From positions 1,178,001-1,242,000 of the forward strand of contig NZ_JAXIWG010000001.1 in NCBI RefSeq assembly GCF_034652275.1: a stretch of 64,000 bases of DNA, written 5' to 3'. Positions 53,419 through 61,969 of this stretch are shown in pieces. Under the pieces are notes generated by a model. It made no database searches and was not told the DNA's origin. It saw only the letters and a program-made list of their open reading frames with translations. A program made the position numbers and the translations under genes. Positions within the stretch are counted from its first letter, which is position 1. Each line of letters opens with the position of its first letter. The DNA is from Yoonia sp034652275 (GTDB taxonomy: Bacteria; Pseudomonadota; Alphaproteobacteria; Rhodobacterales; Rhodobacteraceae).

Positions 53419-54384
53419 ATGATTTCAGCAGAACCCGTCATCTATGTCCTGATCTTCGTTGCCGTACTGGCGCTGGTCCAAGGCGCCTATCTTGTGATTT
53501 TCGGCAAGTCGATCAGCATGGACGGGAAGGTCAATCGCCGCCTTGATATGCTTGAAAAGGGTGGCAACCGCGAACAGGTGCTCGACCAACTCCGCAAGGA
53601 GATGACGCAGCACATGAAATCGCAAAGCATCCCGATCTATTCATTGCTTGCGAACAAGGCCCAGAAAGCGAACATCGCCTTCACACCGATCCAGATCATC
53701 ATGTTGATGGGTGCGGTCAGTGTCGTCGCATTCCTGATGCTGACCGTGATGACCGAAGTCGCACCGCCGGTGCGTATTCTAGTCAGTGTGCTGATGGGTG
53801 TCGGCGGGGTTTATGTCTGGATCAGCCGCAAGGCGACGCAACGGATGAACCTGATTTCCGAACAACTGCCTGACGCTGTCGAACTGATGGTGCGCTCTTT
53901 GCGCGTGGGGCATCCGTTCTCGAACGCGATCAACATCGTGGCCAAAGAGGTCCCCGATCCGCTCGGAACCGAGATGGGAATCATCGCCGATGAAACCGCA
54001 TATGGGCGCGACATGGGTGAAACGCTCAAGGCGATGGCCGAACGGCTCGACAATCAGGATTTGCGCTTTCTGGCCGTCGCCGTGACGATCCAGCAATCGT
54101 CGGGCGGTAACCTTGCGGAAATCCTCGACGGTCTGGCCAAGGTGATCCGCGCGCGGTTCCGTCTGTTCCGCCGCGTCAACGCGATCACCGCAGAAGCGAA
54201 ATGGTCGGGCAAGCTTTTGTCGGGTTTCCCGATCCTTGCCCTGATCGGCATCAACGTCGTGCAGCCGGACTATTTTGACGAGGTCATGGAAAGCCCGCTG
54301 TTCATCCCGGCCTGCTTTGTCGTGGCGGCCTTTCTGGTGCTGAACCTGATCGTGATGCGATCGCTGACCGATATCAAAGTCTGA
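53419..54384 (+). CDS. tadB: Tad inner-membrane platform protein TadB
   Basis: This 321-residue protein has an N-terminal helix, two helices at about 95-130, a T2SSF domain (QLPDAVELMVRSLRVGHPFS, then IIADETAYGRDMGETLKAMA and AVTIQQSSGGNLAEILDGLA) and C-terminal helices. It forms the base of the pilus in the inner membrane with TadC, in contact with CpaF. It is ten bp before tadC. Confidence 0.95.
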   Translation: MISAEPVIYVLIFVAVLALVQGAYLVIFGKSISMDGKVNRRLDMLEKGGNREQVLDQLRKEMTQHMKSQSIPIYSLLANKAQKANIAFTPIQIIMLMGAVSVVAFLMLTVMTEVAPPVRILVSVLMGVGGVYVWISRKATQRMNLISEQLPDAVELMVRSLRVGHPFSNAINIVAKEVPDPLGTEMGIIADETAYGRDMGETLKAMAERLDNQDLRFLAVAVTIQQSSGGNLAEILDGLAKVIRARFRLFRRVNAITAEAKWSGKLLSGFPILALIGINVVQPDYFDEVMESPLFIPACFVVAAFLVLNLIVMRSLTDIKV

Positions 54385-54394
54385 GGGACGAACC

Positions 54395-55354
54395 ATGGAA
54401 GCCATCCAAACCGCCATCGTCAATGTCCTAGGCCCCTTCGGCCCTCTTATGGTTGTGGGCCTTCTGGGGTTCATGATGATTCTTGTGACCTTGCCGGTCC
54501 TTCTCAAGCGTGAAGAAGACCCGCTTGACCGGCTCAAGGCCGCAAATCGGCAGGCGGGCAAGAAGGAAAAAGGCGAAAAGCTGCGCGCGGCGTCAAGCAA
54601 GGACAAGCTGGAAAAGTATTCCACCTTTCTGGAACCGCAGAACGCCGAAGAATATTCCGCTATCAAGCTCAAACTGCTGCAGGCCGGATACCGTGGCAAG
54701 AATGCGGTGCGGATCTACCATTTTCTGCAATTCGCCTTGGGGATTGCGGGACTGGTCGGCGGCGGCATCTACGCCTTGATTGAAATGTCCCAGCGGACAG
54801 TCGACACGCAGGGGCTGATCATGATGATCTTCCTTCCCGGCGGTATCGGCTATCTGTTCCCGAAATACTGGGTCACGCGCCGTGTCGCGATCCGCAAAGA
54901 GGCGATCGTGAACGCCTTTCCCGATTCGCTCGATCTGATGCTGGTCTGTGTCGAGGCGGGCCAGTCTCTGGACCAGTCGATCGTGCGTGTGTCGAACGAA
55001 TTGCGCACCGGCTTTCCCGAACTCGCCGAGGAGTTCGAGATCGTCAGCCAGGAAGCCAAGGCAGGCAAGGACAAGACCACCGTGCTTAAGGATATGGCCG
55101 AACGTTGCGGCGTGCCGGATATTTCCAGCTTTGTGACGGTGATGGTGCAATCGGCGCAGTTCGGGACCTCGATTTCGGATGCGCTGCGTGTTTACGCCAG
55201 TGAAATGCGCGACAAACGCGTCATGCGCGCCGAAGAGGCCGCCAACAAGCTGCCGACCAAGATGACGCTGGCCACCATGATGCTGACGGTGCCGCCGCTG
55301 ATGGCGATCCTGATCGGGCCTTCGATCTATGCGATCGCGACGAACCTGGGATAA
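54395..55354 (+). CDS. tadC: Tad inner-membrane platform protein TadC
   Basis: This 319-residue protein is the second T2SSF platform component. An N-terminal helix (LMVVGLLGFMMILVTLPVLL) leads to a Lys/Glu-rich stretch, then FPDSLDLMLVCVEAGQSLDQ, GVPDISSFVTVMVQSAQFGT and a C-terminal helix region ending MAILIGPSIYAIATNLG. It pairs with TadB. Confidence 0.95.
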   Translation: MEAIQTAIVNVLGPFGPLMVVGLLGFMMILVTLPVLLKREEDPLDRLKAANRQAGKKEKGEKLRAASSKDKLEKYSTFLEPQNAEEYSAIKLKLLQAGYRGKNAVRIYHFLQFALGIAGLVGGGIYALIEMSQRTVDTQGLIMMIFLPGGIGYLFPKYWVTRRVAIRKEAIVNAFPDSLDLMLVCVEAGQSLDQSIVRVSNELRTGFPELAEEFEIVSQEAKAGKDKTTVLKDMAERCGVPDISSFVTVMVQSAQFGTSISDALRVYASEMRDKRVMRAEEAANKLPTKMTLATMMLTVPPLMAILIGPSIYAIATNLG

Positions 55355-55368
55355 GGGCTGAACGGGCT

Positions 55369-55929
55369 ATGGGCATTCACACGGGCATCGCTGCCCTTGC
55401 GCTGATCATGCTGGCCGCCTGTGGTTCAGGCGGCCAAGGTCGTTCAGGTGACGGGACTTTCGCACCGGGTGTCGCAGGGATGAGCGATATCGACGGGCTG
55501 ATCATCGGCCACCGTTTGATGGCGGCGGGCGAATACGATCTGGCCCTGCGCGCCTATAACCGCGCAGCCGCCCAACAGGGGTTAAACGTCGATACGATGT
55601 CGGCGATCGGATCGGCCAACCTCAATCTGGGCCGGCTTGGGCAGGCCGAACGCTGGCTAAGGCGCGCCGTTGAAGAGGACCCGACCTTTCCGCCCGCGTG
55701 GAATAATCTGGGCGTCATCCTGATGGAACGCGGTCAGGTCGGCGAAGCGAGCGAGGCTTTCCGTCGCGCCTATGCCGCAGATAATGGCAATTCGGATGAA
55801 ATTCGCGACAATCTGCGCTTATCTCTCGCAAATCTCGTCGATTCCGGCGATAATGTGGTAGATGAAGTGCAGAACTTTAATCTGATCCGGCGCGGTACGG
55901 GCGATTTCGTGTTGATGTCGGATCTGTAG
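55369..55929 (+). CDS. tadD: TPR lipoprotein TadD-like
   Basis: This 186-residue protein has a lipobox LAAC in ALALIMLAACGSGG and then two or three TPR motifs (AAGEYDLALRAYNRAAAQQG, NLGRLGQAERWLRRAVEEDP, ERGQVGEASEAFRRAYAADN). TadD-type pilotins help assemble or place the secretin. It is 26 bp before a second TPR lipoprotein. Confidence 0.88.
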   Translation: MGIHTGIAALALIMLAACGSGGQGRSGDGTFAPGVAGMSDIDGLIIGHRLMAAGEYDLALRAYNRAAAQQGLNVDTMSAIGSANLNLGRLGQAERWLRRAVEEDPTFPPAWNNLGVILMERGQVGEASEAFRRAYAADNGNSDEIRDNLRLSLANLVDSGDNVVDEVQNFNLIRRGTGDFVLMSDL

Positions 55930-55955
55930 GCAGAGCAGCAAAAGGACGCAGAAAC

Positions 55956-56810
55956 ATGCGCCAACCTATTTTCCTGACGCTTTGTGCGGCGGTCATCGGC
56001 TTGTCCGCATGCAGCCAATCAGGCGATGCCGAGGTGGAACGGGCCCTACGGGATCTGAACGTCGTTGACGAAACCAACCTCAACGATGTGATGCTGACAG
56101 TCGGCGACCCGAACGAAGCCGTCAATTATTTCGCGACCGCAAGCAACAACGATCCGGGGCGGATCGACCTTCAACGCGGACTTGCCAAGTCGCTGGTGCG
56201 CGCCCGTCGCTCGACCGAGGCTGTCTCCGCTTGGCAGGCCGTTGTCGCGCATCCTGACGCCACAGATGAAGACCGCGTCGATCTGGCCGACGCGCAGATC
56301 CGGAGCAATCTCTGGGATGAAGCGGCAGCGACGCTGAACACGATCCCGCCAACGTTCGAGACATTCGAGCGTTACCGGCTCGAAGCGATGGTGGCCGACA
56401 GCCGCCAGCAATGGGACAAAGCCGACAGTTTCTATGAAACAGCCGTCGGTCTGACGACGCGGCCTGCACCAGTTTACAACAACTGGGGCTTTTCGAAACT
56501 GACGCGGGGCGATTATGCGGCGGCAGAGCGGCTATTTTCCGACGCGCTGCGGTTCAATCCGGGGATGTTCACCGCCAAGAACAATCTTGTTCTGGCCCGT
56601 GGCGCGCAACGCAATTATACGATCCCTGTTGTGACCATGACACAGGTGGAACGCGCACAACTGCTGCACACGCTTGCCCTGACCGCGATCAAGCAGAACG
56701 ATGTGACGATCGGCAAATCGCTGCTGAACGACGCGATCAATACCCATCCGCAGTATTTCGAGGAAGCGGTGCGTGCGCTGGAAGCGCTCGAAAACAACGT
56801 GTTGAACTGA
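55956..56810 (+). CDS. second TPR lipoprotein of the tad locus
   Basis: This 284-residue protein has a signal with lipobox LSAC (AAVIGLSACSQSG) and several TPR-like repeats, such as GDPNEAVNYFATASNNDPGR, YNNWGFSKLTRGDYAAAERL and FSDALRFNPGM. A paired second TPR protein after tadD is frequent in tad loci. Its role is unknown; a scaffold or secretin pilot is plausible. cpaA follows four bases after its stop. Confidence 0.85.
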   Translation: MRQPIFLTLCAAVIGLSACSQSGDAEVERALRDLNVVDETNLNDVMLTVGDPNEAVNYFATASNNDPGRIDLQRGLAKSLVRARRSTEAVSAWQAVVAHPDATDEDRVDLADAQIRSNLWDEAAATLNTIPPTFETFERYRLEAMVADSRQQWDKADSFYETAVGLTTRPAPVYNNWGFSKLTRGDYAAAERLFSDALRFNPGMFTAKNNLVLARGAQRNYTIPVVTMTQVERAQLLHTLALTAIKQNDVTIGKSLLNDAINTHPQYFEEAVRALEALENNVLN

Positions 56811-56814
56811 TCCG

Positions 56815-57306
56815 ATGGGATTGACCGCCACAGCCGCATATTGGTTTCTGCCGGCCGTCGTCCCGATTTCGGTCTATGTCGCGTGGAGCGACATGCACCG
56901 GATGAAGATCCCCAATGTCGCGGTTTACGCGCTGGTGGTCAGTTTTGCGGTACTGGGCCTGATCGCCCTGCCCTTCACGCAATATCTGTGGCACTGGACC
57001 CATCTGGTCGTCGTGCTGTTGGCGGGATTCGTGCTGAATGCGCTGCGTGTGCTTGGGGCGGGGGATGCCAAATTCATGGCAGGTGCCGCGCCTTTCATGG
57101 CGACGGATGACCTGCCGCTGATTCTGCCCCTGTTCGCGGCCTGTCTGATGGCGGGTCTTGTCACGCACCGGCTTGCGAAAATCAGCCCCTTGCGGGCAAT
57201 GGTCCCGCATTGGGAAAGCTGGTCAACGGGGCGGCGGTTTCCCATGGGCTTTCCGTTGTCGATGACTTTGGTGTTTTATCTGGCACTGATCGCGATCTAT
57301 CGCTGA
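56815..57306 (+). CDS. cpaA: prepilin peptidase CpaA/TadV
   Basis: This 163-residue aspartic membrane protease has the two catalytic Asp motifs: WSDMHRMKIPN (first Asp) and GAGDAKFMAG (GxGD, second Asp). Four to five hydrophobic segments are visible. It lacks the N-terminal methylase domain, as is typical of TadV. It should process both Flp pilins and any pseudopilins. Confidence 0.93.
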   Translation: MGLTATAAYWFLPAVVPISVYVAWSDMHRMKIPNVAVYALVVSFAVLGLIALPFTQYLWHWTHLVVVLLAGFVLNALRVLGAGDAKFMAGAAPFMATDDLPLILPLFAACLMAGLVTHRLAKISPLRAMVPHWESWSTGRRFPMGFPLSMTLVFYLALIAIYR

Positions 57307-57426
57307 AGCCTTGCGCAATGCCTTGGACTGGGACATCTTTGTTCACGATTTCGCCATAATACCCTGTAGAGTATGGCAAGGTCCGGATATCGTCCGGCAC
57401 AGGTTTCCAGCGGATAGGCAGAACAA

Positions 57427-58737
57427 ATGAACGTGCAAGCTTCCAGTGTGATGGCACCACCCGCACCGCGCAGTCTGGGTGCGATGTTGCTGCCCATGGC
57501 CATGATGCGCGACATCCTGATCAAGACGATGTTCCGCATGAACCTTGATCTGGTGTCACAGATCAGCCGCGCTGTCTGTCTGCCCGTCTCGGTCACGCAG
57601 GAACTGGTCGATATGGCGCGCAGCCAGCTTCTGCTGGAGGCGACAGGCACGCTGAACGCCAACAACGGCAATGAGATGGGCTATCGGCTGACCGACACAG
57701 GCCGCGCCCGCGCGCTTGATGCGCTGCACCAGTCCGAATATTACGGGCCCATGCCCGTGCCGCTGTCGGTCTATTCCGAACAGATCAAGCGCCAGTCGAT
57801 CCGCAACATCCAGATCACGCGCGAACAGTTGACGACGGCGATGGGCCACCTTGTCCTGCCCGACGATCTGTTGTCCAACCTCGGCCCCGCTGTCAGCGCT
57901 GGCCGGTCGATCCTGATGTATGGCCCGCCCGGTAACGGGAAATCCTCGATCTCGAACGGGATCAGGGACGCGCTGGGGGACAAGATCTATGTGCCGCGTG
58001 CCATCGAATATTCCGGACAGGTCATCACCGTCTATGACCCCATCGTGCATTCCGCGGCCGAAGATGACGTGGACGATCCTAACAGCCTGCGTCGCACATC
58101 AGGCCGGTTCGACACGCGCTATGTGCGCTGCGAACGGCCCACGGTGATCACGGGTGGTGAATTGTCGTTGTCGATGCTCGACCTTGTCTACAACCCGACC
58201 GCGCGCACCTATCAGGCGCCGTTGCAGCTGAAATCCACCGGCGGCATCTTCATCGTGGACGACCTTGGCCGTCAGGCGGAACCGCCGCAGACGCTGGTCA
58301 ACCGCTGGATTGTGCCGCTCGAAGAAAACAAGGATATTCTGGCGCTGCAGTCGGGCGAAAAGTTCGAGGTGCCTTTTGACACGCTGGTCGTGTTCTCGAC
58401 CAACTTCCACCCCAACGCGATCTTCGACAAGGCGGCGCTGCGCCGGATTTTCTACAAGATCAAGATCGACGGCCCCAATCAGGAAGACTACCTCAAGATT
58501 TTCGCCATGGTCGCGCGCAAGCGCAAGATGCCGCTGGACGAAGACACGCTGGTCCATCTGCTGAACGTGCGGTATCCCGAGATCGACAATATCTATGCGA
58601 ACTACCAGCCCGTGTTCCTGATCGACCAGATGATCTCGATCTGCGAATTCGAAGGCATCCCCTATCAGATGTCACCCGAACTGATTGACCGCGCATGGGC
58701 CAACATGTTCGTCAAGGAAGAAGACATCGTGCGCTGA
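57427..58737 (+). CDS. AAA ATPase linked to the tad locus, function unknown
   Basis: This 436-residue protein has an N-terminal helical region (about 1-140) and an AAA core with Walker A GPPGNGKS at 166-173 and a Walker B-like GIFIVDDLGRQ near 275, where Asp-Asp replaces Asp-Glu. LVVFSTNFHPNAIFDKAALR looks like the sensor-1 and arginine-finger region. I see no membrane helix. It lies 120 bp after cpaA on the same strand, ends in its own terminator and is not part of the defined Tad core. A regulatory or assembly role is only a guess. Confidence 0.85.
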   Translation: MNVQASSVMAPPAPRSLGAMLLPMAMMRDILIKTMFRMNLDLVSQISRAVCLPVSVTQELVDMARSQLLLEATGTLNANNGNEMGYRLTDTGRARALDALHQSEYYGPMPVPLSVYSEQIKRQSIRNIQITREQLTTAMGHLVLPDDLLSNLGPAVSAGRSILMYGPPGNGKSSISNGIRDALGDKIYVPRAIEYSGQVITVYDPIVHSAAEDDVDDPNSLRRTSGRFDTRYVRCERPTVITGGELSLSMLDLVYNPTARTYQAPLQLKSTGGIFIVDDLGRQAEPPQTLVNRWIVPLEENKDILALQSGEKFEVPFDTLVVFSTNFHPNAIFDKAALRRIFYKIKIDGPNQEDYLKIFAMVARKRKMPLDEDTLVHLLNVRYPEIDNIYANYQPVFLIDQMISICEFEGIPYQMSPELIDRAWANMFVKEEDIVR

Positions 58738-58765
58738 CCCGAGGCTGCTCTTTGCAATCCAAAGG

Positions 58766-58794
58766 CTTCCCCCTACCTAGGGGGAAGTCTTCTT
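58766..58794 (+). terminator. rho-independent terminator after the AAA ATPase
   Basis: CTTCCCCCTA and TAGGGGGAAG are exact complements around CC, followed by the T-rich TCTTCTTG. It lies 28 bp after the ATPase stop and 14 bp before the helicase start, closing the tad region. Confidence 0.85.
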
Positions 58795-58807
58795 GTTTCG
58801 GGACCCC

Positions 58808-61225
58808 ATGCCAGACACCACGCGCCATCTGCCAGCGGCTTTCCACGACTGGTTCGCGCAGCGCGGCTGGTCGGTGCATCCGCATCAGCAGGCCATGCTC
58901 GACCGCGCAGGCGACCCCGCACTTTTGCTGATCGCACCCACAGGGGGCGGCAAGACGCTGGCGGGTTTTCTGCCCAGCCTTGCGGAACTCTCGGATGGCA
59001 CGCATCGGGGTCTGCACACGCTCTATGTCTCGCCGCTCAAGGCGCTGGCGGCGGATATCAAACGCAACCTGCGCACCCCCGTCGATGACATGGCCTTGCC
59101 GATCCGGATCGAGGATCGCACTGGCGACACATCCTATACCCAGAAACGCCGCCAGCGCGCCGACCCGCCGCATATCCTGCTGACGACACCCGAATCGCTG
59201 GCGCTGCTCATCAGCTACGAGGATGCGCCGCGCATATTTGCCGGGTTGCAGCGTGTGATCGTCGATGAAATCCACGCACTCGCCGAAAGCAAACGGGGCG
59301 ATCAGCTGATGCTGGCGCTAAGCCGCTTGCAAACCCTTGCCCCCGGCCTGCGTCGTGTCGGTCTGTCCGCCACGGTCGAGGACCCGCCCGCCATCGCCCG
59401 CATGTTGGCGCGCCACCCCGACCCCTGTCCGATCCTGCTGGCCGATCCCGGCCCTGCCCCCGATATCGCCATGCTGCAAACCGATGCGCCACCACCGTGG
59501 GCGGGCGGCGGTGCCACCTACGCCATCCCCGCCGTGCTGGAGGCCGTGAAACAGCACAAAACCACGCTGATCTTTCACAACACCCGCGCGCAGGCCGAGA
59601 TTTTCTTTCACAACCTGTGGCTCGCCAATACCGATGATCTGCCGATCGGCATCCACCACGGCAGCCTTGCCCGCGAACAGCGCGAACGCGTGGAATCCGC
59701 GATGGTTGCAGGCCAGCTGCGCGCCATCGTCTGCACCGGCAGTCTGGACCTTGGCATCGACTGGGGCGATGTCGATCTGGTCATTCAGGTCGGCGCGCCC
59801 AAGAACGTCAAACGTCTGGTGCAGCGGATCGGGCGGGCCAACCACCGCTACAACGCGCCGTCCAAGGCTCTGCTGGTGCCCGCCAACCGGTTCGAGGTGG
59901 TCGAATGTGTCGCGGCATTGGAGGCCGTGCAAGCCCACGACCTTGACGGCGACCCCAAAGGTGCTGGCCCGCGCGACGTGCTCTGCCAGCATATCCTGAT
60001 CAGGGCCTGCGCAGGGCCGTTCCACGCCGATGACCTGTTCGCCGAAGTATGCAGCGTGGGGGCCTATGCCGGGCTGACCCGGGCTGATTTCGACGCCTGC
60101 CTCGATTTCTGCGCCACGGGCGGCTATGCCCTGCGCGCCAATGACCGCTGGAAACGCCTGCTGCAGACCGCGGACGGCAAATGGCAGTTGCGCGACCCGC
60201 GCGCTGCCCTGCGCATCCGCATGAACATCGGCACGATACAGGACACCGACACGCTGAAAGTCAGGCTAAAGGGCAATTTCAAACCCTTGGGCGAGGTCGA
60301 GGAAGCCTTTGCCGCCACCCTGACCCAAGGCGACACCTTCCTGATCGGCGGCCAGATCGTGCGCTATGACGGGTTGCGCGAGATGACAGTCGAAGTGACG
60401 CGCGATGCCAGCAAGACCCCCAAGATCGCGACCTTCATGGGCACGAAATTCGCCAATTCCACGCAACTGTCGCAACGCATCCTGCGGATGTTCACCCAAG
60501 ACGACTGGCCGCAACTGCCCGCCCACACCGCCGCGTGGCTGGGCCTGCAACGGCAGGTGTCCAAACTGCCCGAGGCGGACCGGATACTCGTCGAAAGTTT
60601 CCCCCATGACGGCCGCCAGCATATCTGCGTCTACGGCTTTGCGGGGCGCAACGCGATGCAGACGCTGGGCATGCTGCTGACCCAGCGGATGGAGGAACTG
60701 GATCTGCACCCTTTGGGTTTCGTCGCCACCGATTACGCGGTGCTGATCTGGGGGCTTGATGCCGTGACTGACGCAGAACCCTTGTTCCGCGCCCCTGATC
60801 TGCGGGCAGGGTTCGAGGATTGGCTGTCCGGCAATGCCGTCATGAAACGCACGTTCCGGGGGGCCGCGACCATCGCGGGCCTGATCGAACGCAACCTGCC
60901 GCAGGCCCGTAAATCGGGGCGGCAGGCGACGTTTTCGTCCGACATCCTCTATGACACGCTGGCGAAATACGACCCCGACCACCTGATGCTGCAGATCACC
61001 CGTGAAGAGGCTTTGCGCGGTCTGGTCGATTTCGGCCGGATCGAGGAGATGCTCGCCCGCACCGCAGGCCGCGTCGATCATGTCGTGCTCGACCGTGTCA
61101 CACCGCTGGCGATGCCGCTTTTCCTTGAACAGGGGCGCATCGCGCTGGCCGGTGCCGGCCGCGAACGGCTGATGGAGGATCAGGCCGCAGCCCTGATGGC
61201 CAAGGTCGGATTGCCAGCGGATTGA
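58808..61225 (+). CDS. ligase-associated DNA damage response DEXH-box helicase (Lhr-like)
   Basis: This 805-residue SF2 helicase has Walker A APTGGGKT at 43-50, motif II VDEIHAL, motif III GLSATVEDP and motif VI QRIGRANHRYN. The C-terminal third holds the Lhr-core winged-helix region. The length and the pdeM neighbour place it in the ligase-associated group, a four-gene repair set of helicase, PdeM, exonuclease and ligase. The ATG at 58808 is preferred over a TTG at 58793. The exonuclease and ligase are not in this window. Confidence 0.9.
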   Translation: MPDTTRHLPAAFHDWFAQRGWSVHPHQQAMLDRAGDPALLLIAPTGGGKTLAGFLPSLAELSDGTHRGLHTLYVSPLKALAADIKRNLRTPVDDMALPIRIEDRTGDTSYTQKRRQRADPPHILLTTPESLALLISYEDAPRIFAGLQRVIVDEIHALAESKRGDQLMLALSRLQTLAPGLRRVGLSATVEDPPAIARMLARHPDPCPILLADPGPAPDIAMLQTDAPPPWAGGGATYAIPAVLEAVKQHKTTLIFHNTRAQAEIFFHNLWLANTDDLPIGIHHGSLAREQRERVESAMVAGQLRAIVCTGSLDLGIDWGDVDLVIQVGAPKNVKRLVQRIGRANHRYNAPSKALLVPANRFEVVECVAALEAVQAHDLDGDPKGAGPRDVLCQHILIRACAGPFHADDLFAEVCSVGAYAGLTRADFDACLDFCATGGYALRANDRWKRLLQTADGKWQLRDPRAALRIRMNIGTIQDTDTLKVRLKGNFKPLGEVEEAFAATLTQGDTFLIGGQIVRYDGLREMTVEVTRDASKTPKIATFMGTKFANSTQLSQRILRMFTQDDWPQLPAHTAAWLGLQRQVSKLPEADRILVESFPHDGRQHICVYGFAGRNAMQTLGMLLTQRMEELDLHPLGFVATDYAVLIWGLDAVTDAEPLFRAPDLRAGFEDWLSGNAVMKRTFRGAATIAGLIERNLPQARKSGRQATFSSDILYDTLAKYDPDHLMLQITREEALRGLVDFGRIEEMLARTAGRVDHVVLDRVTPLAMPLFLEQGRIALAGAGRERLMEDQAAALMAKVGLPAD

Positions 61226-61263
61226 ACCTTGCGCAGACAGGGTAAATCGGCAAAGAACATTGC

Positions 61264-61908
61264 ATGAACAGCTATACTTTCACCTTTTGCGGCACGCTTT
61301 GTCGGGCCCTGCCCACCGGCGCGCTCTGGCTGCCCGAGGCTGGCACGCTCTGCGTCTCCGACCTGCACTTAGGCAAATCCGACCGGATCGCGCGGCGCAG
61401 CGGCGTGATGTTGCCACCCTACGAGGTGCAGGAAACGCTGGACAAGCTGGCAGGCGATATCGGTGCAACCGCTCCGGCACAGGTCATCTGCCTTGGCGAC
61501 AGTTTCGACGATCTGGCCGCGGTGGACAGTCTGGACGATGCGATGCGCCTGCGCCTGACCAGCCTGCAGGCGGGGCGCAAATGGGTCTGGATCGAAGGCA
61601 ACCATGACCCCGGCCCCGTCGATCTGGGCGGCAGCCATCTGGCGCAATTGCAGGTGGGCGCGCTGACCTTCCGCCATATCGCAACCAGCGCCGCTGCCGA
61701 GGTGTCAGGCCATTACCACCCCAAGCACCGGCTGGCAGGGCGCAGCCGTCCCGCCTTTGTCGTCGATGCCGCGCGGCTCGTCATGCCCGCCTACGGCGCC
61801 TATACCGGCGGGCTTGATTGCATGTCGCCCGTGATCCGCCAGTTGTTCGGCCCGCGCGCCTTTGCGATCCTGACAGGCCACAAGGCACTGGCCGTCCCAT
61901 TGGCATGA
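61264..61908 (+). CDS. pdeM: ligase-associated DNA damage response endonuclease PdeM
   Basis: This 214-residue calcineurin-like phosphoesterase has the metal-ligand blocks CVSDLHLGKSDRIARRSG, CLGDSFDD, EGNHD and GHYHPK. PdeM is the nuclease partner of the Lhr-like helicase just upstream (38 bp). It is thought to act on damaged or abnormal DNA ends; its exact substrate is not settled. The convergent gap to folD carries a repeat element. Confidence 0.9.
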   Translation: MNSYTFTFCGTLCRALPTGALWLPEAGTLCVSDLHLGKSDRIARRSGVMLPPYEVQETLDKLAGDIGATAPAQVICLGDSFDDLAAVDSLDDAMRLRLTSLQAGRKWVWIEGNHDPGPVDLGGSHLAQLQVGALTFRHIATSAAAEVSGHYHPKHRLAGRSRPAFVVDAARLVMPAYGAYTGGLDCMSPVIRQLFGPRAFAILTGHKALAVPLA

Positions 61909-61920
61909 CCATCCCCATCG

Positions 61921-61953
61921 TTCGAGCCCAAATATCCCCGCCGGAGGCTCCGT
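61921..61953 (-). repeat. dispersed convergent-junction element, type B, inverted
   Basis: On the minus strand the unit reads GGAGCCTCCGGCGGGGATAT followed by TTGGGCTCGAA. It starts 13 bases after the pdeM stop. It is oriented with folD, as the copy at 29242 is oriented with the oxidase gene. Confidence 0.8.
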
Positions 61954-61969
61954 CTGCGCAGCAGGCGGA
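61949..61969 (-). terminator. hairpin between folD and the type B element
   Basis: TCCGTCTGC and GCAGGCGGA pair (eight of nine plus one G-T) around GCA directly after the folD stop. The element with TATTT follows on the minus strand, as in the other junctions. Confidence 0.5.
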
